Under the pieces are notes generated by a model. The model made no database searches, was not told the origin of the DNA, and saw only the letters and a list, made by a program, of their open reading frames with translations. DNA of 64,000 bases from Anaerosporobacter sp031551385. Lineage in GTDB: Bacteria > Bacillota > Clostridia > Lachnospirales > Lachnospiraceae. Location of the stretch: positions 23,539 to 87,538 of the forward strand of contig NZ_JAVBNS010000032.1 of assembly GCF_031551385.1 (NCBI RefSeq). The letters are read 5' to 3'. Numbering within the stretch: position 1 is the first letter of the stretch; every line of letters starts with the position of its first letter. Below are positions 23,473 to 32,302 of the stretch, piece after piece. Position numbers and translations under genes: made by a program.

Positions 23473-26400
23473 ATGAACGTACAAAATGTTAAATCTCAGG
23501 CAACTGGTACAAATATGGTATCATCAAAAGCGGATAAAGATAATCTTCTATCACTGGGAAAAGTGGGAGATGAGATCGAAGGAGTAATAACAAGTGTTTC
23601 GGATCAGATTTCCATCAACTTTAATGGAAAGGAAGTAAACCTTCCTAAATCGTCAGTGCAAGGTGCCACGGAAGGCACTATTAAAAAATACAAGATAATG
23701 GATATATCGGCTACGAGTGTTATTCTTAAAGAGGTTGGAATCAATAAAGAGGCTGCAAAGAGTATACAAGCATACTGTACAAAAGTGGAATCAGACCAAG
23801 CATCTTTTAATAAACGATTAGAAGAAGCGGCAGAGAATAAGGGAGAAGAAGCGGATGAGGATTTAGAAGATACAGCAAACCGTATGACTGCCGACGATTC
23901 AGAAGATCTTGAAGCCGAAGGTTATGATTACAAACAGTATGAATTAGAGCGTTTAGAACGTGCGTTAACTCGTGTTAAAGAGCAGAGAACTGAGAAGGAA
24001 CAGAGTGTTAAGAAACAGATAGAGAGTAATAAAGAGTTTAAGGAAGATGTAAAGAAGATTGCAAAGCATATCCTAGAGAAATCACCTTATGCGGAACAGA
24101 TTATAGAGAGACTTGAAAATAGTAACTTGCCAATTACAGAGGCGAATATCTCGAAGATAGTAAATGGTATGAATCTAGCGGAGACAATTCCGAATCTTTC
24201 GAAGGAATCGTTTGAATATCTAATTGGTAATGAGTTAGATATTACAATTGGTAATATCTATAAAGCAAGTTATAGTGCATTTGGTACAAATACAAGTCCA
24301 CTATCAAGTGAAGACTTTGATGAAATACAAGGACAAGTAGACAGTGTTATTGAAGACGCTGGATATGAAGTTACAGAGGAAAGTAGAAGTCAAGCAAAAT
24401 GGATTCTTGATAATAGATTGCCATTGACAAAAGAGACTTTGAATAAATTAAATAGCCTTGTGAATTTGAGAGATAATTACGACTCATCAGCGGTATTAGA
24501 CAAGATGATTCGGACAATGGAGCAAGCAGTAGCAGTAGAAGACACTGTGCTTACAGATAAGAGTACAGATGAGATAGAGAAATTAATAAAAGATATCAAG
24601 TCAATAACAGATGAAGCGATTGCTCAAACTGCACAAAAATATGATGGAAAAGAGATTACAATAGATATCTTGAAAAAAGAGCAAGAGCAGATGAATCAAA
24701 TGCTTGCTGCGACAGAGTCAAACAAGACTACAGAGCCTGTGGTTATTGAAATGAACGAGGCAGCAGTTAATGATATTGATATTAAAGCGATTACAGCGAA
24801 ACGCCAATTAGAAGAGATTCGTTTGAAGATGACATTAGAGTCTGGACAAAAGATGGCGGAAAAAGGAATCAATGTTAATACAACAGGTCTTGAACGTGTG
24901 GTTGAAGAGCTTCGTAATATCGAAGACGATTATTATAGGAATTTATTAAAAGAGACGGGAACAGAGCAAACATCTGAGAACGTTGCAATTCTTCGTGAAA
25001 CAACGCAGAAAGTAAATGATTTAAAATGGATGCCAAGTAATGTACTTGCGGATACATTTACAAGTAGAGAAGATGCTACAATTGATTCCTTGCATGAAGC
25101 GGGTACGATGAGCCATGCTAAGTTTAATGCTGCGAATGAGTCGTATGAAACATTAATGACTGCACCTAGACAAGATATGGGTGATTCGATACAGAAAGCA
25201 TTTAAAAACAGTATGACAGAAATCTTAGATTCGTTAGAACTTGAAGATACAGTAGCGAATCAGAGAGCGATTAGAATGCTTGGCTACAATGGAATGGAAA
25301 TTACGGAAGAAAACATAGCCTTAATGAAGGAATATGATGAGAAGGTAAATTACGTACTTAAGAATCTTACCCCTTCTGTAACTATGGATTTTATTCGTGG
25401 GAATAAGAACCCAATTGATATGCCATTAGATACTTTGAATGAAGAGATTAAGCAATTCAGAGATGAGAATGGAATATCAGAGGAAGATGGATATGCGAGA
25501 TATCTTCGTAAGTTAGAAAAGCAAGATGGAATTACGTCTGACGAAAGAGATGCCTATATAGGAATTTATCGTTTACTACATAATGTTGAGAAAACAGATG
25601 GAGCAGCGATTGGTTCTTTAGCAAGAAGCGGACGCGATATTACACTTGAGAATCTTCTCACAGAAGTTAGAACAAGAAGAACAGGAAGTATGGATAAATC
25701 GGTTGATGATTCATTTGGAATGCTAACAGACATCACATATAAATCCGATTCGATTACATCACAGATTAGTAAAGGATTTGAAGCAGAGCAGTCTAAGGGA
25801 AGCGATACTGACTCGATTACAAATTATAATCAAATGTTATTAGATGATATTCTTGCAAGTATTACACCATCACAAGTGAAATCAATTATGGAAAATGAAG
25901 ATTGGTCAAGTCTTTCATTAGAGAAGTTAAGAGATATGCTTAACGAACAGCCAGAAGATCAAAAAATCAAGCAAGAGTATTATGAAGAGCAAGTAAAAGA
26001 GCTACGTGATTTGGCGGAGAATAGCGAAGAGGGAATTAAGTTCCTTTCGAATCAGAATGTGCCAGTAAGTATTCAAACAATTCAAGAAGCGCAGGTTCTT
26101 TTAGATACTGAGAATAATTTATATAAACAAGTTTTAAACAAGGCAAAAGACACAGAGGATGCTAAAAATGATTCGGAAGAAGCATTAAATGCAATTGCAG
26201 AAACATTTGAAGATAAAGAAAGTTTACAAAAAGGAGTAGCTGATTTTGCGAAAGTTGCCGATACTATATTAGGGAATCAAATAAGCAACCCTGATATTAA
26301 TGCGGAACAAGTTAGTTCTCTTCAGCTATTACGTGGAGCAATTAAGCTATCGAACGCATTAAGTAGCAAGGAGTATTATGACATACCAATTAAAGTAGGA

Positions 26401-26808
26401 GATAGTATAACGAATATCTCTTTAACGGTATTAAATAATACAGGAAAGCAAGATAGTAAGGTTTCAATGTCTGTTCAATCAGAACGTTATGGACTGATTG
26501 AAGCAGAATTTAAAGTACATGATAGACAAGCAAAAGGACTTATCCTATGTGATAATCAAGAAGCAAATGAGATAGTTAAGGGTAATATTGATATTATTAC
26601 TGATAGCTTAGAGAAACAGAATATTTCTCTTAGTCAAATGGATATTGGAGTGGAGAAACTTCATAACCAGTCTTATAAGGCAAGAGGATCGGCATCAAAC
26701 CAAGAGAGTAAGGAAGCGAATGGTGAAAATGCGGTTACGACAAAAGAATTATATCAAGTGGCTAAGTCATTTGTTGTATTAGTAAAAAGAATGGAACAAA
26801 ATAATTAG
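23473..26808 (+). CDS. Large flagella-locus protein, 1,111 residues (possible DUF6240 family)
   Basis: ATG at 23473 is preferred (GAGGTG ten bases upstream) over GTG at 23464. It has no signal peptide or membrane segment. The N-terminal ~75 residues (GDEIEGVITSVSDQISINFNGKEVNLPKS) form a small beta unit. The rest is very rich in Glu, Lys, Asn and Ile with several repeated LP-x-T/I-x-E-N-x patterns (NLPITEANISKI, RLPLTKETLNKL, NVPVSIQTIQEA), suggesting many copies of a helical unit. I think it belongs to a Lachnospiraceae family next to flagellin genes, but the function is unknown; a FliK-like hook or filament-length role is a guess. Flagellin starts 20 bases downstream. Confidence 0.8.
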   Translation: MNVQNVKSQATGTNMVSSKADKDNLLSLGKVGDEIEGVITSVSDQISINFNGKEVNLPKSSVQGATEGTIKKYKIMDISATSVILKEVGINKEAAKSIQAYCTKVESDQASFNKRLEEAAENKGEEADEDLEDTANRMTADDSEDLEAEGYDYKQYELERLERALTRVKEQRTEKEQSVKKQIESNKEFKEDVKKIAKHILEKSPYAEQIIERLENSNLPITEANISKIVNGMNLAETIPNLSKESFEYLIGNELDITIGNIYKASYSAFGTNTSPLSSEDFDEIQGQVDSVIEDAGYEVTEESRSQAKWILDNRLPLTKETLNKLNSLVNLRDNYDSSAVLDKMIRTMEQAVAVEDTVLTDKSTDEIEKLIKDIKSITDEAIAQTAQKYDGKEITIDILKKEQEQMNQMLAATESNKTTEPVVIEMNEAAVNDIDIKAITAKRQLEEIRLKMTLESGQKMAEKGINVNTTGLERVVEELRNIEDDYYRNLLKETGTEQTSENVAILRETTQKVNDLKWMPSNVLADTFTSREDATIDSLHEAGTMSHAKFNAANESYETLMTAPRQDMGDSIQKAFKNSMTEILDSLELEDTVANQRAIRMLGYNGMEITEENIALMKEYDEKVNYVLKNLTPSVTMDFIRGNKNPIDMPLDTLNEEIKQFRDENGISEEDGYARYLRKLEKQDGITSDERDAYIGIYRLLHNVEKTDGAAIGSLARSGRDITLENLLTEVRTRRTGSMDKSVDDSFGMLTDITYKSDSITSQISKGFEAEQSKGSDTDSITNYNQMLLDDILASITPSQVKSIMENEDWSSLSLEKLRDMLNEQPEDQKIKQEYYEEQVKELRDLAENSEEGIKFLSNQNVPVSIQTIQEAQVLLDTENNLYKQVLNKAKDTEDAKNDSEEALNAIAETFEDKESLQKGVADFAKVADTILGNQISNPDINAEQVSSLQLLRGAIKLSNALSSKEYYDIPIKVGDSITNISLTVLNNTGKQDSKVSMSVQSERYGLIEAEFKVHDRQAKGLILCDNQEANEIVKGNIDIITDSLEKQNISLSQMDIGVEKLHNQSYKARGSASNQESKEANGENAVTTKELYQVAKSFVVLVKRMEQNN

Positions 26809-26828
26809 AGAGAGGATATGGTGACACA

Positions 26829-28196
26829 ATGAGAATTAATCATAATATTTCAGCAATTAAAGCAAACATGCACCTTAATACTACAAATACAAAGATGGAC
26901 AAGAGTTTAGAGAGATTATCTTCAGGTTTAAAAATCAATCGTGCAGCAGATGATGCAGCAGGTATGGCAATTTCTCAAAAGATGAAAACACAAATTGCAG
27001 GTCTTGAAAAGGCATCAAACAATGCGGCAGATGGTATCTCTGTAATTCAAACAGCAGAAGGTGCATTGAACGAAGTGGAATCGATGTTACAAAGAATGAG
27101 AGAGTTAGCAGTACAAGCATCTAATGGTACGAATACAACAGATGATAGAAAAGCAATCCAAAAAGAAATTGACCAATTAAATCAAGAAATCGAAAGAATC
27201 TCAGATACAACAGAATTTAATACAAAAAAATTATTAAATGGAGACATTGACAGAAAATCATATAGTAGCAATTCCAAGGTAAACCTTGTAGCGTTATCGG
27301 ATTCTGTAAATGTAGGAGCATACGAAGTAACTGTTTTAACATTACCAACACAAACAACAGCAACAGCATCAGGAGCAATTACAGCTGGAGAAGCTGGCAA
27401 GTTCTGTTTAAATGGTGAAGATGTTGAAATTCTAGATACGGATACCGCAGATCAAATCTTTGAGAAAATTCGTGATCTTGGGGATTCTATGAATATTAGT
27501 GTAGAAAAAGATGCTGCTGGTATAATGAAGTTTACAAGTAAAGAATACGGTAAAGACTGTAAAATCGAGATACATTGTAGTAGCACAGAATTAAGTGGTA
27601 AATTAGGTGTAACAGGTATAGCAGCAACGCAAGGTGATGATGCAAAAATTTCGCTTGATAAGGGATTTAATGCAACAGCTACTATGTCTGCATCAGGAAA
27701 AGACGTAGTAATTACAGATCATAGCGGATTTAGTATGAAGATAGAAATTGATCCAGGAGCAAAAGAAAATGACAAAGCAAAAATCGACGTACTTGCTTCT
27801 GGCCCAATGATTCTTCAAATCGGTGCGAATGAAGGACAAACAATGGAAGTAAGAGTTCCAGAAGTTACTCCAAAAACATTAGGTATTGACATTGTGAATA
27901 TGACAACACAAGACGGAGCAGAAAGAGCGATTACATTACTTGATGATGCAATTACAGAAGTATCTGCTATCCGTGCAAAATTAGGTGCTTATCAAAACCG
28001 TTTAGAGCATTCTATCGCAAACCTTGATACAACAGGCGAGAACATGACAGAAGCGTTATCAAGAATTGAAGATACTGATATGGCAGAAGAGATGGCTCAA
28101 TATACACAGATGCAAGTATTATCACAAGCAGGAACTTCAATGCTTGCACAAGCAAATCAACGTCCTCAAACAATTCTTTCATTACTTCAAGGTTAG
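26829..28196 (+). CDS. fliC: Flagellin
   Basis: 455 residues; the filament subunit, exported by the flagellar type III system (no signal peptide). The N-terminal D0/D1 region (MRINHNISAIKANMHL, LSSGLKINRAADDAAGMAISQKM) and C-terminal D1/D0 region (GAYQNRLEHSIANLDTTGENMTEALSRIEDTDMAEEM, ending QTILSLLQG) are conserved. A central variable D2/D3 part (about 140-345) is moderate in size. It lies 20 bases after the 1,111-residue protein and before fliS, in one probable operon ending in a terminator at 28735. No separate sigma-28 promoter is visible in the 20-base gap; it could lie within the upstream gene. Confidence 0.97.
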   Translation: MRINHNISAIKANMHLNTTNTKMDKSLERLSSGLKINRAADDAAGMAISQKMKTQIAGLEKASNNAADGISVIQTAEGALNEVESMLQRMRELAVQASNGTNTTDDRKAIQKEIDQLNQEIERISDTTEFNTKKLLNGDIDRKSYSSNSKVNLVALSDSVNVGAYEVTVLTLPTQTTATASGAITAGEAGKFCLNGEDVEILDTDTADQIFEKIRDLGDSMNISVEKDAAGIMKFTSKEYGKDCKIEIHCSSTELSGKLGVTGIAATQGDDAKISLDKGFNATATMSASGKDVVITDHSGFSMKIEIDPGAKENDKAKIDVLASGPMILQIGANEGQTMEVRVPEVTPKTLGIDIVNMTTQDGAERAITLLDDAITEVSAIRAKLGAYQNRLEHSIANLDTTGENMTEALSRIEDTDMAEEMAQYTQMQVLSQAGTSMLAQANQRPQTILSLLQG

Positions 28197-28224
28197 GACG
28201 TGGACGACATAGTGAAAGGAACGC

Positions 28225-28713
28225 GTGTATTGTATGAACAATGAAGATTTAAAAGCATTTACTACAAGAGTAACGCAAGCAAATGGAAGTGAACTTGTGG
28301 TAATTGTTTATGAGATTATAATGAACGATATAGAGAGTGCCAAAGAAGCATTGGTTGCTCAAGATTATACAAAGTTTACGCGCGATGTGAATCATGCAGT
28401 TAAATTTGTGAACGAACTGATTAACACATTAGATTTTCAGTATGCAATATCCTATGATTTAATGCAGTTGTATTTGTACTGCAATAAACGACTATTACAA
28501 GCTACATTGAAAAATGAAGTGGAACCTCTTGAAGATACAAAGAAAGTTCTTGAACATTTACTAGAAGGCTTTGTAGGAGTTGCAAAACAAGACCAAAGTG
28601 CTCCTGTTATGAGCAACACACAGCAAGTTTATGCAGGATTAACCTATGGAAAAGGTTCGCTTAATGAGATGTATGTTGATCCAAATCAAATGTCACGAGG
28701 ATTTCGTGCATAA
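28225..28713 (+). CDS. fliS: Flagellar export chaperone FliS-like
   Basis: 162 residues if translation begins at GTG 28225 (AAAGGA four bases upstream) or 159 from ATG 28234. It is a mostly helical protein with the FliS pattern: YEIIMNDIESAKEALVAQDYTKFTRDVNHAVKFVNELINTLDFQ. It directly follows flagellin. FliS binds the flagellin C-terminus and stops premature polymerisation before export. The C-terminal ~40 residues (YGKGSLNEMYVDPNQMSRGFRA) extend beyond the usual ~130-residue family length. The sequence is divergent, so the call rests on helix pattern and position as well as similarity. Confidence 0.82.
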   Translation: MYCMNNEDLKAFTTRVTQANGSELVVIVYEIIMNDIESAKEALVAQDYTKFTRDVNHAVKFVNELINTLDFQYAISYDLMQLYLYCNKRLLQATLKNEVEPLEDTKKVLEHLLEGFVGVAKQDQSAPVMSNTQQVYAGLTYGKGSLNEMYVDPNQMSRGFRA

Positions 28714-28734
28714 TATGAGATACTAGGTAAGAAA

Positions 28735-28771
28735 AAGGAAGTTTGCTTTTGATGGCAAACTTCCTTTTTTC
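28735..28771 (+). terminator. Terminator of the flagellin operon
   Basis: AAGGAAGTTTGC (28735-28746) pairs with GCAAACTTCCTT (28755-28766), followed by a run of T. Confidence 0.9.
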
Positions 28772-28795
28772 GTTTATATCGTGCCAAACATGGCA

Positions 28796-29839
28796 CTAAA
28801 TATCATCTAAAACAGGCTTTTCGGCTGTTTTCTTAGCAACTGCACTGTTTGAGCAAGGAGCAGTTGAACTTCTGTTAATAAATTTGGCACGTAGTAACAT
28901 CTTACTAATTGTAACATTATGAACTAGACCATCAAGTAATAGGAATGCACTCTTTCCTAAATCAATTCGATCTTGTCTTACCGTAGTAAGTGGTGGTTGA
29001 AGTTGAGAAGCAATTGGAAGATCATCGAAACCAATAACGCTTATGTCTTCAGGAACACGAAGCCCCATCTTAGTTACCTCTGATATAACACCAGAAGCAA
29101 TTAAGTCGCTGGCACATATAATTGCTGTTGCGCCACCCTTTAAGAAGGTTGGAACATGGTATTTGGCGCAATCTGGAACATAATAACCATATTCAATTAA
29201 TTCTTCACGAGGTGTTAAATCAAACGATTCCATGCTTTGAATGAATGCTTGATTACGTTGTTCTGATACCATAGAATTCTTAGAACCATTTAGAAAAGCA
29301 ATATTTGTATGGCCAAGCTCGTGCAGATGTGAAACTGCGGTATGAATACCTTCAAAACTGTCTGTTCCAACATAACCTACATGATTATTGTTTTCTATAT
29401 AGTTATCAAAAAGTACAGTTGGAACGGTTGTCTTGTAAAGTTGTTTTACCCAGTCATCATGAAGAGCAAAGCCCAGTAGGAAAGCACCGCTATATCCGTT
29501 CTTTAACATGAACGTATCAAACTTCTCTTGTGTTTGCATATTGAGATTTGTAGGAATAACTGTTACATCCCAGTGGCGTCTGGCAGCGGAAAGCTTGAAG
29601 CCGACAATAATCTCATAACCAAACTGATCAATATTCTCATAATCCATATTTTCAATTAGGATACATACTTTTCGACTTCCTTGACTACGCATCTTTTTCG
29701 ATGCATATCCCATCTCGACAGCAGTATCCAGTACTAATTGACGCATCTCGTCACTTATATCGCTAGCTCCGTTAAGTCCCTTTGAAACGGTGCTAACAGC
29801 AATGCCTAATTTATTGGCAATATCTTTAATAGTAGCCAT
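28796..29839 (-). CDS. LacI/GalR-family regulator of maltodextrin metabolism
   Basis: 347 residues. The N-terminal helix-turn-helix and hinge (MATIKDIANKLGIAVSTVSKGLNG, DISDEMRQLVLDTAVEMGY) are classic LacI family. A periplasmic-binding-protein-like sugar domain follows (about 60-335), with VIGFDDLPIASQLQPPLTTVRQD typical of the C-terminal half. It diverges from malQ and lies next to the maltodextrin genes, so the likely role is a MalR-type regulator responding to maltose or maltodextrin. Near-palindromic TCGAAA/TTTCGA-type sites occur before malQ (two) and the secreted amylase (one). No such site is evident before its own start. Confidence 0.88.
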   Translation of the reverse strand: MATIKDIANKLGIAVSTVSKGLNGASDISDEMRQLVLDTAVEMGYASKKMRSQGSRKVCILIENMDYENIDQFGYEIIVGFKLSAARRHWDVTVIPTNLNMQTQEKFDTFMLKNGYSGAFLLGFALHDDWVKQLYKTTVPTVLFDNYIENNNHVGYVGTDSFEGIHTAVSHLHELGHTNIAFLNGSKNSMVSEQRNQAFIQSMESFDLTPREELIEYGYYVPDCAKYHVPTFLKGGATAIICASDLIASGVISEVTKMGLRVPEDISVIGFDDLPIASQLQPPLTTVRQDRIDLGKSAFLLLDGLVHNVTISKMLLRAKFINRSSTAPCSNSAVAKKTAEKPVLDDI

Positions 29840-29874
29840 TTTGTTTCTCCTTTCGTATATATGAAATAGGTGGG

Positions 29875-30152
29875 CGAAACTCGATTTACACTGTGTAGGC
29901 TTTTTGCTTATCGTACTCTAACACAAAACACGCGTCACATCTAAGTACTTCTAGGTGTATACAGGCAGATTATCCAAAAGTCACGGAAACGCCCTCAATT
30001 CGGCATCCTGCCTCAGTGCGGGCTGGCTCGGCGTCCATGCCTCGCCTTCCTAGGTTGTCTAGTATACACCAAGAAGTACTATAGATGTTTTGCTATCGTT
30101 TTTTAGTTAGAGTACGATAATCAAAAAGCAGTCAAGTGTATTGAGAGTTTCG
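29875..30152 (-). repeat. Palindromic element, copy 3 (about 278 bp, inverse orientation)
   Basis: Outer arms CGAAACTC (29875-29882) and GAGTTTCG (30145-30152). CGTACTCTAAC (29912-29922) pairs with GTTAGAGTACG (30106-30116), and GTGTATAC (29955-29962) with GTATACAC (30062-30069). The core reads CCTCGCCTTCC, the reverse of copies 1 and 2. It lies between the divergent lacI-type and malQ genes. From its end to 30390 the DNA is AT-rich with nothing I can identify. Confidence 0.9.
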
Positions 30153-30390
30153 TAAGTACCTAATATAAAGACTGATATACAATATCCAATGTAAAAAGTA
30201 TACTACCTGCAAAAGGGAATTTCAATAAATTAAAATTAATTCGTGAATATGTTAAATTTAATTGCGGAAATTTGTTGATAAATATAGAATACGACTGCAC
30301 AAAGGCGCAAAAAAGCATACTGCTATTCATACATAACGTTTGCAGTAACAAAAAGCCATAGTGCTTCTTATTAATTTTGAACGAGTAGTA

Positions 30391-30447
30391 TTGACAAGCA
30401 TATAGTGAAATGCTATAATTCAGTAAAGGATTTCGAAAATTTCCGAA
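30391..30447 (+). promoter_or_regulatory. malQ promoter P1 with LacI-type operator
   Basis: TTGACA (30391-30396), 17 bases, TATAAT (30414-30419), both perfect. The 16-base site TTCGAAAATTTCCGAA (30432-30447, one mismatch from a palindrome) covers the early transcribed region, a position suited to repression. Confidence 0.75.
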
Positions 30448-30656
30448 AATATTTCAGAAAGGAGAGAAATACATATTGCATATATTTCCGTGTGGTTTAT
30501 AGAATTAGAGGGGAAATACGTTGAGTTTTATACAAATACACTAGCTACAAGGCATGTTTAGAGGAAATTAGGAAGTTCAAAAGTAATTCTAAACAAACAA
30601 CGAGCGGTATTAACAAAAAATAATATAAAAAATAACTATAAAACTCGAAACTTCTA

Positions 30657-30712
30657 TTGACAAACCATGGTCAAAGTGTTATTGTAATTATAACATTTCG
30701 AAACTTATCGAA
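30657..30712 (+). promoter_or_regulatory. malQ promoter P2 with LacI-type operator
   Basis: TTGACA (30657-30662), 17 bases, TATTGT (30680-30685). TTCGAAACTTATCGAA (30697-30712) follows immediately. A further half-site CTCGAAACTT lies just upstream of the -35 box (about 30644-30653). The malQ start is 24 bases after the operator. Confidence 0.65.
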
Positions 30713-30735
30713 AATATATGAGAGTGTAGAAGAGT

Positions 30736-32235
30736 ATGGCGAAGAAAAATACAGAATTAACAAGAGGAGCTGGATTATTATTACCAGTAAGCAGTTTACC
30801 TTCCCCATATGGTATAGGGACATTTGGAAAAGCAGGTTTTGATTTTGTAGATGTATTAGTAGAAGCAAAACAAAAATACTGGCAAGTCCTTCCATTAGGG
30901 CCAACAAGTTATGGAGATAGTCCATATCAATCATTTTCCGCATTTGCAGGAAATCCTTATTTTATAGATATTGATACATTAATAAGTGAAGATCTATTAA
31001 AACAATCAGAAGTAGATAACTATGTCTGGGGTGATGAGGAAAACAGAGTCGATTACGAAGCAATCTATAATAGCACATTTGCTATTTTTAAAAAAGCGTT
31101 TGAACGAAGTAATCATCAAACTAAGAAAGAGTACATACAGTTTTGTAATGAGAATAGTTATTGGATTGAGGACTACAGCCTTTACATGGCAATAAAGAAT
31201 CATTTTGATAACCAAGAATGGCTTCTTTGGGAAGAGGATATTCGTTTTAGAAAACCGAAAGCCATAAAGAAGTATCAAGAAGAGTTAAGTGAAGAGGTAG
31301 ACTTTTGGAAGTTCTGCCAGTTCAAATTCTATGAGCAATGGTTTGCATTGAAGAACTATGCGAACGAAAAAGGAGTTCAAATAATTGGAGATATTCCTTT
31401 ATATGTTGCAATGGACAGCTCTGATGTGTGGGTACACGGAGATTTATTTGAACTAGATGAAAGAAAGAACCCAATTAACATTGCAGGTGTTCCACCAGAT
31501 TGTTTCTCAGCAACTGGTCAGAGATGGGGAAATCCATTATACGATTGGGAGAAGATGGAGCAAGATGATTTTGATTGGTGGAGAAAGAGAATGCAGTCGT
31601 CAGCAAAGCTTTATGACATTGTACGCATTGATCACTTCATTGGTATTGTAAGATATTTCAGAATTCCTGCTGAATGTGAAACAGCAGAGCATGGTAAATA
31701 TAAAAAAGGACCAGGTAAGAAATTAACAAAAGTAATTAAGGAATCAATAGGAGATGCAAAGATTATTGCAGAAGACCTTGGTGTAATTATTCCATCAGTA
31801 AGAAAACTTATGGATAGCACAGGATTCCCAGGAATGAAGATTCTGCAATTTGCTTTTAATAGTGGTTCTAGTAATGAGTACTTGCCTCATAATTATAGTT
31901 CAAGTAACACTGTAGTATATGGTGGCACACATGATAATCAAACGATGGAAGGTTATCTTAAAACTATAGGTAAAGAGGAAGAGAAGTACGCATTAGAGTA
32001 TCTTGGAATAAAACGAAAAAAAGATATTTCAGATGCTATCGTAAAAGCAGCTTATGCAAGTAATGCGGCAGTGGCAATATTCCAAGTACAAGATATTCTT
32101 AAACTAGGTGATAGTGCAAGAATGAATCTTCCATCTTCGTTAGGTGGTAATTGGCAATGGAGAATGACAGAAGGTCAATTAGCAGAAGAATGTATTGAAT
32201 GGCTGAATAAATTGGCAGATACATACGGAAGATAA
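30736..32235 (+). CDS. malQ: 4-alpha-glucanotransferase (amylomaltase)
   Basis: 499 residues, GH77, cytosolic. The N-terminus RGAGLLLPVSSLPSPYGIGTFG and the VLPLGPTSYGDSPYQSFSAFAGNPYFIDID segment are family hallmarks. The nucleophile region reads VRIDHFIGI, the acid/base region AEDLG, and the third acid lies in YGGTHDNQTMEGY. It disproportionates maltodextrins, giving longer chains for the phosphorylase and glucose. It heads the gene cluster with glgP and the ABC importer. Two promoters with operator-like sites stand upstream. No strong Shine-Dalgarno precedes ATG (GTAGAAGAGT), so translation may be modest. Confidence 0.95.
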   Translation: MAKKNTELTRGAGLLLPVSSLPSPYGIGTFGKAGFDFVDVLVEAKQKYWQVLPLGPTSYGDSPYQSFSAFAGNPYFIDIDTLISEDLLKQSEVDNYVWGDEENRVDYEAIYNSTFAIFKKAFERSNHQTKKEYIQFCNENSYWIEDYSLYMAIKNHFDNQEWLLWEEDIRFRKPKAIKKYQEELSEEVDFWKFCQFKFYEQWFALKNYANEKGVQIIGDIPLYVAMDSSDVWVHGDLFELDERKNPINIAGVPPDCFSATGQRWGNPLYDWEKMEQDDFDWWRKRMQSSAKLYDIVRIDHFIGIVRYFRIPAECETAEHGKYKKGPGKKLTKVIKESIGDAKIIAEDLGVIIPSVRKLMDSTGFPGMKILQFAFNSGSSNEYLPHNYSSSNTVVYGGTHDNQTMEGYLKTIGKEEEKYALEYLGIKRKKDISDAIVKAAYASNAAVAIFQVQDILKLGDSARMNLPSSLGGNWQWRMTEGQLAEECIEWLNKLADTYGR

Positions 32236-32302
32236 TGAATATGTAACAATAGAAACTTCAAATATACTTTCAATTAAGGCAAATGCTAAGGAGGAGTAAA
32301 TC

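Noticed and set aside
30458..30562. Leader peptide before malQ (AAAGGAGAG followed by ATT or TTG frames)
   Set aside because: Frames are short (8 to about 28 codons), the start is non-standard and composition is like the AT-rich surroundings; not enough support.
29840..30735. Hidden gene in the ~900-bp gap before malQ
   Set aside because: Only short low-complexity frames are found; the gap is explained by palindromic element copy 3 and two promoters with operators.
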